In this document: one piece after another, positions 7,192-13,862 of the stretch
Layout of the letters: each line of letters starts with the position of its first letter
Numbering within the stretch: position 1 is the first letter of the stretch
Source of the DNA: DAOTUL01 sp034437435
GTDB taxonomy: Bacteria; Chloroflexota; Anaerolineae; Aggregatilineales; Phototrophicaceae
Assembly: GCA_964417785.1 (NCBI GenBank)
Contig: CAYQJO010000084.1
Span: 1-16,259 of the forward strand
Direction of reading: 5' to 3'
DNA: 16,259 nt
Position numbers and translations under genes: made by a program
The notes under the pieces: generated by a model
Told to the model about the DNA's origin: nothing
Databases searched by the model: none
Seen by the model: the letters and a program-made list of their open reading frames with translations, nothing else

Positions 7192-7839
7192 ATGCACAAA
7201 CTCGTAATTGTAATGACGTTGGTACTGGCTGCTGTGGGATCGGTCGCCCAAACCGACGACGATTCAACGCTGCCGTGTGACGTGGCCGAATTGATCTTGA
7301 TGCAGCGCAATATGCAAGAACAACTTGAGAGCTTCCGCAGCCATCTGAGCGAAGACCCGGAAACTGCACTGGCCGCTCTTTACGACATCGGCACCGCTTA
7401 CCAGGAGATGGCGCTTAACTGCGGCCATATCCCGGACGATGTAGGCGATCTGTATGTTGGCAGCGATCTGGACCGCATTATGCGCGTGTTGGAAGAAGTA
7501 CCCGGTGACCCCTTCAACGGCCAACTGCTATATAACAACATCGAACCGGCGGCGGACGGGCAGGCTTCAGGCTGTATCGGCTGTCATGAACAGGCTGTCA
7601 CTGCACCAACGACTGCTGGAACATGGACCCGATGGGATGAAGAACGGCGCACCCTCGACCCGTTTGCCAACTACACCTTCGCCGAGTATACAGTGGAGAG
7701 TATTGTCGATCCCTGGGCCTATACGGTCGAAGGCTATCCCGAAAACACCATGCCCAACAACTATGGCGACCGTCTGAGTTATCAAAATCTCGCTGATCTG
7801 GTGGCTTATCTGGAAAGCCAGGATCAACTACCGGAGTAA
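7192..7839 (+). CDS. Secreted monoheme cytochrome c
   Basis: 215 residues with an N-terminal signal peptide (about 1-19, ending near SVAQ). One heme site CIGCH (C128, C131, H132) has probable distal Met in NTMPNNYGD (M187). The N-terminal part (20-100) is helical and holds two further cysteines (C29, C77) that could form a disulfide outside the cell. The heme domain clearly resembles the second heme domain of the preceding cytochrome: GDPxxGQxxYNN before the heme, then a YTxExxxxSIxDPxAYxV stretch and a methionine loop. It is therefore a paralogue. ATG 7192 is preferred over ATG 7186 because AAGG and GGCGG then sit 6 to 9 nt upstream. Probably a mobile or peripheral electron carrier for the Rieske/cytochrome b complex. 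Confidence 0.88.
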   Translation: MHKLVIVMTLVLAAVGSVAQTDDDSTLPCDVAELILMQRNMQEQLESFRSHLSEDPETALAALYDIGTAYQEMALNCGHIPDDVGDLYVGSDLDRIMRVLEEVPGDPFNGQLLYNNIEPAADGQASGCIGCHEQAVTAPTTAGTWTRWDEERRTLDPFANYTFAEYTVESIVDPWAYTVEGYPENTMPNNYGDRLSYQNLADLVAYLESQDQLPE

Positions 7840-7849
7840 CGCTTGAAAG

Positions 7850-7865
7850 GAATGCATCCGTCAAC
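7850..7865 (+). other. Predicted omega-RNA guide / left flank of IscB element
   Basis: In IscB systems the guide is the host sequence directly 5' of the element's left end, transcribed with the scaffold. Here that would be about 16 nt, GAATGCATCCGTCAAC, if the element starts at 7866. The boundary is uncertain by a few bases: GA at 7866-7867 is repeated at 9470-9471, so the exact crossover cannot be placed. The segment lies in the 5' end or leader of the interrupted host gene. Confidence 0.55.
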
Positions 7866-8131
7866 GACCACCCGCGCGGGTGGCCTGTGGGAAACCGCAG
7901 GCCCATGTTGACCAGCCTTAGCCACGCCGAAGGACACTGGTTACGTTACGGGCGAATGGATAGGCACTCCGGGGTGACGCCACCAGCCCCGGACTCTGCG
8001 GTGAGTGGTTAAACAGCTTGAGGGTCTAAAGCAGTGCTGCTCACAAGAAACCGCCCGATAACTTTGGCGAGGAGGACGCGGACAAATATGTCCGAAAACC
8101 GTCGCAAGACGAGAACCGAAAGGTAGCTTTT
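7866..8131 (+). ncRNA. HEARO / omega-RNA (IscB guide RNA scaffold)
   Basis: This is a gene-free stretch of about 265 nt directly before iscB, the fixed place and usual size of the omega-RNA. Structures seen: a perfect palindromic stem (7868-7883); a 7-bp stem with one G-U pair closed by a GAAA tetraloop (7884-7901); a 7-bp TCCGGGG/CCCCGGA stem (7968-7974 with 7987-7993); a CGCC/GGCG stem (8052-8055 with 8066-8069); and a 6-bp CGGACA/TGTCCG hairpin (8079-8094) shortly before the gene. The RNA would bind IscB and direct it through the host-derived 5' guide. I see no dedicated promoter, so expression may come from the host operon. Boundaries are approximate. Confidence 0.85.
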
Positions 8132-9577
8132 GTGCAACGTGTACTGGTAGTAGACAAAAACAAACAGCCGCTCATGCCCTGTCATCCGGCACGGGCGCGG
8201 AAACTGCTCAAACAAGGACGGGCGGCGGTCTTCCGGCGCGAACCGTTCACAATCATCTTGAAAGACCGTGATAGCGGCGAGACACAGGACATTCAGATCA
8301 AGTTTGACCCCGGCAGCAAGACAACCGGCATTGCATTGATAGCCGACTTCAAGCACGGAAAGCGTGTTGTGTGGGCGAGTGAACTGCACCATCGCAGCCA
8401 GCAGATACGCGATGCGCTGCTCAGCCGTCGTCAGCTACGGCGCAGCAGGCGGAACCGCAAAACCCGCTATCGCAAGCCGCGCTTCCGGAACCGTTGCCGT
8501 CCTGCTGGCTGGCTGCCACCGTCGCTGCAAAGCAGGGTGGACAATGTGATGACCTGGGCAGGTCGTTTGTGGCGATTTGCGCCGATCACGGGTGTCGCGC
8601 TGGAACTGGTGAAGTTCGACACGCAAGCCATGCAGAACCCGGAGATCAGCGGGGTTGAATACCAGCAGGGGACGCTGCAAGGCTACGAAGTCCGGGAATA
8701 CCTGTTGGAAAAGTGGAACCGGACATGCGCCTACTGCGGCGCAACCAATGTACCGCTGGAAATCGAGCATATCGTGCCGAAGTCACGCGGTGGCAGCAAC
8801 CGGGTGAGCAACCTGACACTGGCCTGTCACGACTGCAACCAGCGCAAGGGCATCCAGACGGCGGCAGAGTTCGGGTATCCGAAGTTGCAGGCGAAAGCGA
8901 AGCATCCGCTGAAGGATGCGGCGGCAGTAAACGTCACTCGATGGGCGTTGTACGACCACTTCAAAGCGTCCGGTATCCCGCTGGAAGTCGGCACAGGCGC
9001 ACGGACGAGGTACAACCGGACCCGGCAGTGCTATCCGAAAGCGCACTGGATCGACGCAGCCTGTGTGGGTGAAAGCGGCGAACAGGTCTACATCACGCCC
9101 GGTCATATCCCGCTGGTCATCAAAGCAACCGGACGCCAATCACGGGTGATGTGCCGTCCAGACAAGTACGGTTTCCCGCGCACAACAGCAAAATCAGGCC
9201 GCGTGCAGTATGGTTTTCAAACGGGGGACATGGTGAAAGCCGTTGTTCCGAAGGGGAAGAAAGCCGGTATTTACGTCGGGCGGGTGGCGGTGCGAAGCTC
9301 AGGCAGCTTCAACATTGCCACCCGCGAAGGCATGGTGCAGGGTATCAGCTACCGCTGCTGCACTCATCTACACAAATCTGACGGATACAGTTACGAGAAA
9401 GGAGAAGCGGCTTCTACGAACCGAAGGTTCGACGCCCGCTTCAGCGGGTGGTTTCCGCCGCATAATTTCGATGAAGAAACTGCTGGTGCTGCTCATGTTG
9501 TTGTCGTTGATGTCGCCTGCCGTGCTGGCACAGGAGGGCGAAGGCCCGACCGTCGACGATCTGGAAACCGCTATTGA
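8132..9577 (+). CDS. iscB: IscB RNA-guided DNA endonuclease
   Basis: 481 codons from a GTG start, with AAAGG about 8 nt upstream. IscB is the ancestor-like relative of Cas9, an omega-RNA-guided nuclease. Domains in order: PLMP domain (PLMP at 13-16); RuvC-I with D59 (FDPGSKTTG); arginine-rich bridge helix (about 95-122); RuvC-II with E158 (VALELVKFD); HNH domain (about 181-260) with CxxC pairs C199/C202 and C232/C235 and catalytic H213 (IEHIVPKSRGG); RuvC-III with H305 and D308 (HWIDAA); and a C-terminal target-adjacent-motif-interacting region (about 315-422). No frameshift or missing catalytic residue is seen. From about residue 447 the frame leaves the element and reads host sequence, so the last 35 residues are an accident of insertion. 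Length without that tail fits IscB. Confidence 0.95.
   Translation: MQRVLVVDKNKQPLMPCHPARARKLLKQGRAAVFRREPFTIILKDRDSGETQDIQIKFDPGSKTTGIALIADFKHGKRVVWASELHHRSQQIRDALLSRRQLRRSRRNRKTRYRKPRFRNRCRPAGWLPPSLQSRVDNVMTWAGRLWRFAPITGVALELVKFDTQAMQNPEISGVEYQQGTLQGYEVREYLLEKWNRTCAYCGATNVPLEIEHIVPKSRGGSNRVSNLTLACHDCNQRKGIQTAAEFGYPKLQAKAKHPLKDAAAVNVTRWALYDHFKASGIPLEVGTGARTRYNRTRQCYPKAHWIDAACVGESGEQVYITPGHIPLVIKATGRQSRVMCRPDKYGFPRTTAKSGRVQYGFQTGDMVKAVVPKGKKAGIYVGRVAVRSSGSFNIATREGMVQGISYRCCTHLHKSDGYSYEKGEAASTNRRFDARFSGWFPPHNFDEETAGAAHVVVVDVACRAGTGGRRPDRRRSGNRY
9403..9448 (+). repeat. Right-end hairpin cluster of the IscB element
   Basis: Three adjacent short hairpins: AGAAG/CTTCT (9403-9415), CGAACC/GGTTCG (9417-9431), and CCCGC/GCGGG with a TTCA loop (9435-9448). 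Such subterminal hairpins are typical of elements moved as single strands by IS200/IS605-type transposases. They lie inside the iscB reading frame. Confidence 0.65.
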
Positions 9578-9893
9578 AGATGCCGATCTGTCATCGGATG
9601 AACTCAGTGAGCTAATCGAGGAACTGGAAGCCTTACGTGAAAACGTGAGCGAAGCGGAATCTGCTGAAGCCGCCGAAGTCACGGAGCCAGAAGCTGAAGA
9701 GTCCGCTGGTGAGTACGAAGCGGAAGCGATCATCAACGAGGCCGATATCGAGATTGAGATTGAGGCGGAAGAAGAGAATGATGGGCCTGAAGGTCTGAGC
9801 CTGGGCTTCATTCTGGTGGGATTGGGAGCCATTACCATCGTCGGCGGTGCCATGATCGGACGCGATTCTTTCGATAACCGACCGGTTGCATAA
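9471..9893 (+). CDS. Small acidic membrane protein of the cytochrome operon
   Basis: 140 residues; not a family I recognise. A hydrophobic N-terminus (1-20, MKKLLVLLMLLSLMSPAVLA) looks like a signal peptide ending before QEGEG. The middle (22-105) is strongly acidic and Ala/Glu-rich, probably helical or disordered. A membrane helix follows (about 108-130, GLSLGFILVGLGAITIVGG) with a short tail RDSFDNRPVA. It overlaps the 3' end of the iscB frame by 107 nt and has no Shine-Dalgarno sequence of its own. The native one, probably AAAGGA at 7846-7851, was separated by the IscB element. Translation may now depend on ribosomes leaving iscB. The next gene's AAGGA overlaps its stop. A role at the membrane beside the cytochromes is inferred from position only. 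Confidence 0.8.
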   Translation: MKKLLVLLMLLSLMSPAVLAQEGEGPTVDDLETAIEDADLSSDELSELIEELEALRENVSEAESAEAAEVTEPEAEESAGEYEAEAIINEADIEIEIEAEEENDGPEGLSLGFILVGLGAITIVGGAMIGRDSFDNRPVA

Positions 9894-9904
9894 GGACATT
9901 TCGT

Positions 9905-11752
9905 TTGAATTGGTTGCATAGATGGGTGGTGTCAGGATTGATTCTGCTTTCAGCCTGCACCAACCTGAGCGGCGAACCCGAAGTCATCAGCACGGTGCCA
10001 CCTCCAACGTCTGTTCCGACTGGTGTACCGGTTGTCGATACCGGTTTCCCTGTTGCAGCCCCGGACCTCGGACTGGGCGCACAGATTTACGCGGAGAACT
10101 GCACCGACTGTCATGGTATTGACGGTGCAGGAGATGGTCAACTGGTTGTGAGCGGACAGGTGCAGAATCCAGGCAATTTCCTTGATCCAGCACAAACCGA
10201 TGGCAAAACCCCGCAGGATTATTTCGAGATCGTCACCAACGGCAAACTGGAACGGTTGATGCCGCCCTGGATCAACGCGCTGAGCGAAGCAGAACGCTGG
10301 GCCGTCTCCCTTTACACCTACACCCTGAGTTACGATGCTGACCAGATCGCGCTCGGCCAGGAGATTTACGCCCGCGAATGTGCCGGATGTCACGGCGAAA
10401 ACGGTCTGGGGGATGGTCCCGATATGGTGGTCTCATCGCGCAGCACGGGCAATCTGACAGACCAGGAGAAGATGATCACGCTGAGCGACGACGCCATCTA
10501 TACCATCATCGCCGAAGGTGCTGGACGGGTGATGCCCGCCTATGGTGACCGCTTGACCGGCGCTGAGCTTCAGGCCGTCACCCGTTACACTCGTACCCTG
10601 TCGCTAGAATCTGACCTCCAACGGCAATTGGCGGAAACAACACCGGAACCGGAGGTTGGTGAGGGAACGGCGGTGATCCGGGGGACGGTCAGCAACGACA
10701 CAGAAGGGGCCGACGTTCCGGCCAATCTGCCGGTTATCCTGCATATTTTTGACGCCGAACTCAACGAACAGACCCGCGAGATCGTCGTGGACGACACCAA
10801 TAGTTTTGTCTTCGAGGACGTACCGGTCAGCGCGGACAATATCTACTTCATCTCGACGGTTTACCAGGATCGCAACTTCGCCAGCCAGCCGGTGCGCGGC
10901 CAACCCGGATCACCCGAAGTCATGCTGCCGGTCGTTATCTACGATGTCAGCGACGATTCAAGCAGTATCAGCATCATCGGCAGCGCCACCCAGATACGCC
11001 CGCTCAGCAACGGGCTGGAAATGCTGTATGCCGCTCGCTATCGTAACGCCTCCGACGAACTCTATTCGACCGATGTGACGACCGCCGATGGGCGTTTTAT
11101 CTCTCTGGAGATTCCGCTGCCGGTGGGGGCGATTGTGGCCGCGCTGGATACGGAAAACCGTTTCGCCTTTGATGCCGAGACTTTCACCCTATACGATACC
11201 CGTTCGGTGCTGCCTGGTGATGATCATTTTATCCAGGTGACGTATTTTATGCCCTACGGTGGCGACGCCGTGATCGAATATCCGACCGGTTATCAAACCG
11301 ACGGCCCCGTGCGCGTGCTGCTTGAGGATGAAACGATTCGTCTTGAAAGCAATCAGCTTGCTGCGATGGGAACGGAAACCATCGCGGACGCCGAATATCA
11401 GGTCTATGGTGGTACACTCTCACTGGCACCGGACGATCTGATTCGCTACACGCTCAGCGGCGGTGGCTCCTTACCGACGACCGACACCGACGAGACCGTC
11501 ATCACATCAGATGTCTTGCTGCCGTTGCTGGGCGTTGCGTTTGGCGTTGTTGTCGTGGTGGCCGGCGGGTTATTCTGGCTCTCGCGGCGCAGGCCAGACA
11601 GCGACAATCAGACCTTAATCGATGGGCTGGTCAGCCAGATCGCCGAACTGGACGCCCAACACGACCGGGGTGAGATTAACCACGATCTGTATCAGCAGCG
11701 TCGCCAGCAGCTTAAGGCCCGGTTGGCGGAATTGATGGACACGGACTCATGA
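9905..11752 (+). CDS. Diheme cytochrome c lipoprotein with C-terminal membrane helix
   Basis: 615 residues from a TTG start; AAGGA ends 8 nt before it. The N-terminus is a lipoprotein signal with lipobox LSAC (lipidated C18), then a Thr/Pro linker. Two cytochrome c domains follow: CTDCH (C66, C69, H70; likely distal M119 in LMPPW) and CAGCH (C159, C162, H163; likely distal M210 in VMPAYGD). Residues about 253-530 are beta-rich, starting with a segment like carboxypeptidase-regulatory or transthyretin-like domains (ATVIRG-type start, DAELNEQTREIVVDD). A membrane helix (about 537-559) leads to a cytoplasmic helical tail (569-612) with DRGEINHDLYxxRRQQLKARL, like the short-coil motif after some membrane proteins. 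Its last codon overlaps the ccmA-like ATG. Probably an electron carrier on the outer face. Confidence 0.88.
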   Translation: MNWLHRWVVSGLILLSACTNLSGEPEVISTVPPPTSVPTGVPVVDTGFPVAAPDLGLGAQIYAENCTDCHGIDGAGDGQLVVSGQVQNPGNFLDPAQTDGKTPQDYFEIVTNGKLERLMPPWINALSEAERWAVSLYTYTLSYDADQIALGQEIYARECAGCHGENGLGDGPDMVVSSRSTGNLTDQEKMITLSDDAIYTIIAEGAGRVMPAYGDRLTGAELQAVTRYTRTLSLESDLQRQLAETTPEPEVGEGTAVIRGTVSNDTEGADVPANLPVILHIFDAELNEQTREIVVDDTNSFVFEDVPVSADNIYFISTVYQDRNFASQPVRGQPGSPEVMLPVVIYDVSDDSSSISIIGSATQIRPLSNGLEMLYAARYRNASDELYSTDVTTADGRFISLEIPLPVGAIVAALDTENRFAFDAETFTLYDTRSVLPGDDHFIQVTYFMPYGGDAVIEYPTGYQTDGPVRVLLEDETIRLESNQLAAMGTETIADAEYQVYGGTLSLAPDDLIRYTLSGGGSLPTTDTDETVITSDVLLPLLGVAFGVVVVVAGGLFWLSRRRPDSDNQTLIDGLVSQIAELDAQHDRGEINHDLYQQRRQQLKARLAELMDTDS

Positions 11753-12477
11753 GCGACAATCACACCCTGATCGAAATCAACAGCCTCATCAAGACTTACG
11801 GGCTGCTGCCGGTTCTGCGCAAGCTGGACCTGACCATAGCCAGAGGGGAATTCGTAGCCTTACTCGGTCCCAACGGAAGCGGTAAATCGACCTTGCTGCG
11901 GCAGTTGACCGGCAGCAGCCGCCCCACTGCCGGGGTGATCCGTGTGGCTGGATGGGAACTGCCGAAAGAGGCGGCAGCGGTTCGCGCCCATATCGGTCTG
12001 GTGAGTCACCAATCCTTGCTTTATGACAACCTGACCGCACGGGAAAACCTGCTGTTCTTCGCCCGTCTGTATAACCTGAAAGCTGTCGATGAACGCATCA
12101 CAACGCTGCTGGCACAGGTTGGTCTGGATAAACGCGCTCACGATCTGGTGCGCACGTTCTCACGCGGGATGCAGCAGCGGCTCAGCATCGCCCGCGCCCT
12201 GCTGCACGCGCCCGACATTCTGATCTTCGATGAACCCTATACCGGCCTGGATCAAGACGCTGCCGCTATCCTGGACGACATGCTGAAAGTGGCTCATGCT
12301 GACGGCCACACGATCATGATGGCAACCCATCAGATCGACCGGGCTGCACGGCTGGCCTCTCGCGTGGTTATTTTGAGCCGGGGCAAGGTCGGCTACGACA
12401 ACACCACCGAGAACATGGACACGCTGACACTGGCCGCCGATTACGCCAATATCACCGGAATGGCAACCGCCCGATGA
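11749..12477 (+). CDS. ccmA: Heme exporter ATP-binding protein CcmA
   Basis: 242-residue ABC ATPase. Walker A is GPNGSGKST (40-48), the Q-loop glutamine is Q88, the ABC signature is FSRGMQQRL (137-145, a degenerate form usual in CcmA), Walker B is ILIFDEP (157-163), and the switch histidine is H194 (ATH). CcmA energises the CcmABCD complex, which releases heme-loaded CcmE for System I cytochrome c maturation. The ABC fold alone would allow other substrates, but ccmB and ccmC directly follow, which settles the name. It overlaps the preceding gene (ATGA) and ccmB (ATGA), implying translational coupling. Confidence 0.93.
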   Translation: MSDNHTLIEINSLIKTYGLLPVLRKLDLTIARGEFVALLGPNGSGKSTLLRQLTGSSRPTAGVIRVAGWELPKEAAAVRAHIGLVSHQSLLYDNLTARENLLFFARLYNLKAVDERITTLLAQVGLDKRAHDLVRTFSRGMQQRLSIARALLHAPDILIFDEPYTGLDQDAAAILDDMLKVAHADGHTIMMATHQIDRAARLASRVVILSRGKVGYDNTTENMDTLTLAADYANITGMATAR

Positions 12478-13142
12478 CCACTGCATTTTTCAACGTCGTC
12501 TTCAGTATCCTCCGTAAGGATTTACGCGCCGAACTGCGCAGTCGCGAACTGGTCAATACAATGGCGCTGTTCACCCTGCTCAGCATTTTAATTTTCAGCT
12601 TTGCGCTGGAACTGGACCGTCAGGCCCGCCAGGAGGTAATCGCCGGAGTCGTATGGGTGACATTGGTCTTCGCCAGCATCCTGGGCCTGAACCGCAATCT
12701 GGCGACCGAGCGCGAAAACGGCGGGCTTCAGGCCACCCTCATCGCCCCTGTCGGTCGCAGCGCCATTTACTGGGGCAAGCTGGTGGGCAATTTCCTGTTT
12801 GTGCTGGTAATCGGCCTGATTCTACTACCGCTGGCGACGATTCTGTATAATACACCTCTGGTGCGCCTGGAGATGCTGCTGGCGCTCATCCTGGGTACAC
12901 TGGGGATTACGTCAACGGGGACCCTGCTGGCGACCATGACGGTCCAGACGCGCTCGCGGGAGACGCTGCTGCCCATCGTCATGATGCCGGTGGTGCTGCC
13001 GGTCCTGATCCTGGTCGTGCGTGGGACCAATGGCGTACTTCAGGGAACGTCAGACGGCAACTGGTTGGTGACACTGCTGGTGGTAGATGTCATCTATCTT
13101 GTATTGGGAAGCTTGTTGTTTGAATTTGTCATAGAGGATTAA
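12474..13142 (+). CDS. ccmB: Heme exporter membrane protein CcmB
   Basis: 222 residues with about six hydrophobic segments, the normal CcmB size. Family features include the N-terminal RKDLRAELRSRELVNTM cytoplasmic stretch, the LGLNRNLATERENGGL loop after helix 2, and a first half of the PVGRSAIYWGKL type. CcmB is the membrane partner of the CcmA ATPase in the CcmABCD complex of cytochrome c maturation. The start overlaps ccmA as ATGA, and ccmC begins 3 nt after the stop. Confidence 0.93.
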   Translation: MTTAFFNVVFSILRKDLRAELRSRELVNTMALFTLLSILIFSFALELDRQARQEVIAGVVWVTLVFASILGLNRNLATERENGGLQATLIAPVGRSAIYWGKLVGNFLFVLVIGLILLPLATILYNTPLVRLEMLLALILGTLGITSTGTLLATMTVQTRSRETLLPIVMMPVVLPVLILVVRGTNGVLQGTSDGNWLVTLLVVDVIYLVLGSLLFEFVIED

Positions 13143-13145
13143 GCC

Positions 13146-13862
13146 ATGGAACAGAAAGCAGTACCGCAGAATTTGAAGATACTGACCGCCATTACCATCA
13201 TCGCTGTCGCCATTGGCCTGTATCTGGCGCTGGTTTATGCTCGCACCGATCAGACACAGGGCGAGATCCAGCGAATTTTCTACATTCATATGCCGTCCTT
13301 CTTCGGCGCGTTCGCGGCCTTCAGCGCGACCGTCTGGGGGGGCATCATGTATCTGCGCAGCCGCGAGATCAAATGGGACACGCTGGCGCTGGCTGGCGTA
13401 GAGGTGGGCTTGATTCTGTCGTTGGTTACGCTGGCGACCGGTTCTATCTGGGCGCGTCCTATCTGGAACACCTGGTGGACCTGGGACCCGCGTCTGACGA
13501 GTTCGGCGATTATGGCCCTGACCTATGCCGCCTATTTGATGCTGCGAGCCGGCATTGAAAACCCGGATACCCGGCGGCGCTTCGCTTCGGTCTATGGTAT
13601 TATCGCCATTGTCACCGTTCTGAGTACCCTGCTGATTATCCGCATCGTGCCGGATACCATTCACCCGGCGATTATCGGCCCGAGTCCGCAGAACGCCGAA
13701 GGTGCGTTTGAGGCCTCGCAGCGGGTAGCTGCTGCTCTGGTTCCCAATTTGATCATCTGGAGTACGCTGGTGCCGATCACACTGATGTGGTGGCGTATTC
13801 GTCTGGAAAACAAAGCTGAACATGTAAACATGCGCAAACTTGAGGTTCTGAGCCAGTCATGA
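13146..13862 (+). CDS. ccmC: Heme handling protein CcmC
   Basis: 238 residues, six membrane helices. The diagnostic outward-facing tryptophan-rich motif WWTWDPRLTS is at 110-119. The conserved heme-ligating histidines are H48 (IHMPSFF) and H173 (DTIHP). CcmC holds heme on the outer face and passes it to CcmE. The motif is shared with CcmF and CcsA, but the length and the position after ccmAB make CcmC the clear reading. The stop overlaps the next start as ATGA. Confidence 0.95.
   Translation: MEQKAVPQNLKILTAITIIAVAIGLYLALVYARTDQTQGEIQRIFYIHMPSFFGAFAAFSATVWGGIMYLRSREIKWDTLALAGVEVGLILSLVTLATGSIWARPIWNTWWTWDPRLTSSAIMALTYAAYLMLRAGIENPDTRRRFASVYGIIAIVTVLSTLLIIRIVPDTIHPAIIGPSPQNAEGAFEASQRVAAALVPNLIIWSTLVPITLMWWRIRLENKAEHVNMRKLEVLSQS

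Larger units (their letters stand above)
7866..9470 (+). mobile_element. IscB (HEARO/ISC-type) element
   Basis: About 1.6 kb holding a structured RNA and an iscB gene and nothing else, which is the usual HEARO/IscB layout. The left end begins with a perfect 16-nt palindrome (7868-7883). The right end carries a cluster of small hairpins (9403-9448). The octamer GCGGGTGG occurs in both end structures (7876-7883 and 9444-9451). There is no TnpA (Y1 transposase) gene, so the copy would have to be moved in trans by an IS200/IS605-type TnpA elsewhere in the genome. Host operon genes lie on both sides on the same strand. The insertion lies directly at the start codon of the gene at 9471. Ends are inferred from the layout rather than from an empty site. 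Confidence 0.8.

Noticed and set aside
8030..8041. AGCAG/CTGCT hairpin in the omega-RNA
   Set aside because: The loop would be only two bases, too tight for a stable hairpin; the bases may pair elsewhere.
7868..8094. CRISPR array or leader
   Set aside because: The hairpins differ from each other and no direct repeats with spacers are present; position and structure fit an omega-RNA.
9243..9470. Upstream extension of the acidic membrane protein to 9243
   Set aside because: It would place the signal peptide more than 70 residues inside the protein and lies wholly within the IscB element in an alternative frame.
8132..9577. Group II intron or homing HNH endonuclease
   Set aside because: The HNH domain is embedded in a split RuvC fold with PLMP motif and bridge helix, which identifies IscB; no reverse transcriptase or intron structure is present.
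9368..9919. 183-codon minus-strand open frame rich in serine
   Set aside because: Mirror of the Glu/Ala-rich coding sequence on the plus strand; typical antisense artefact.
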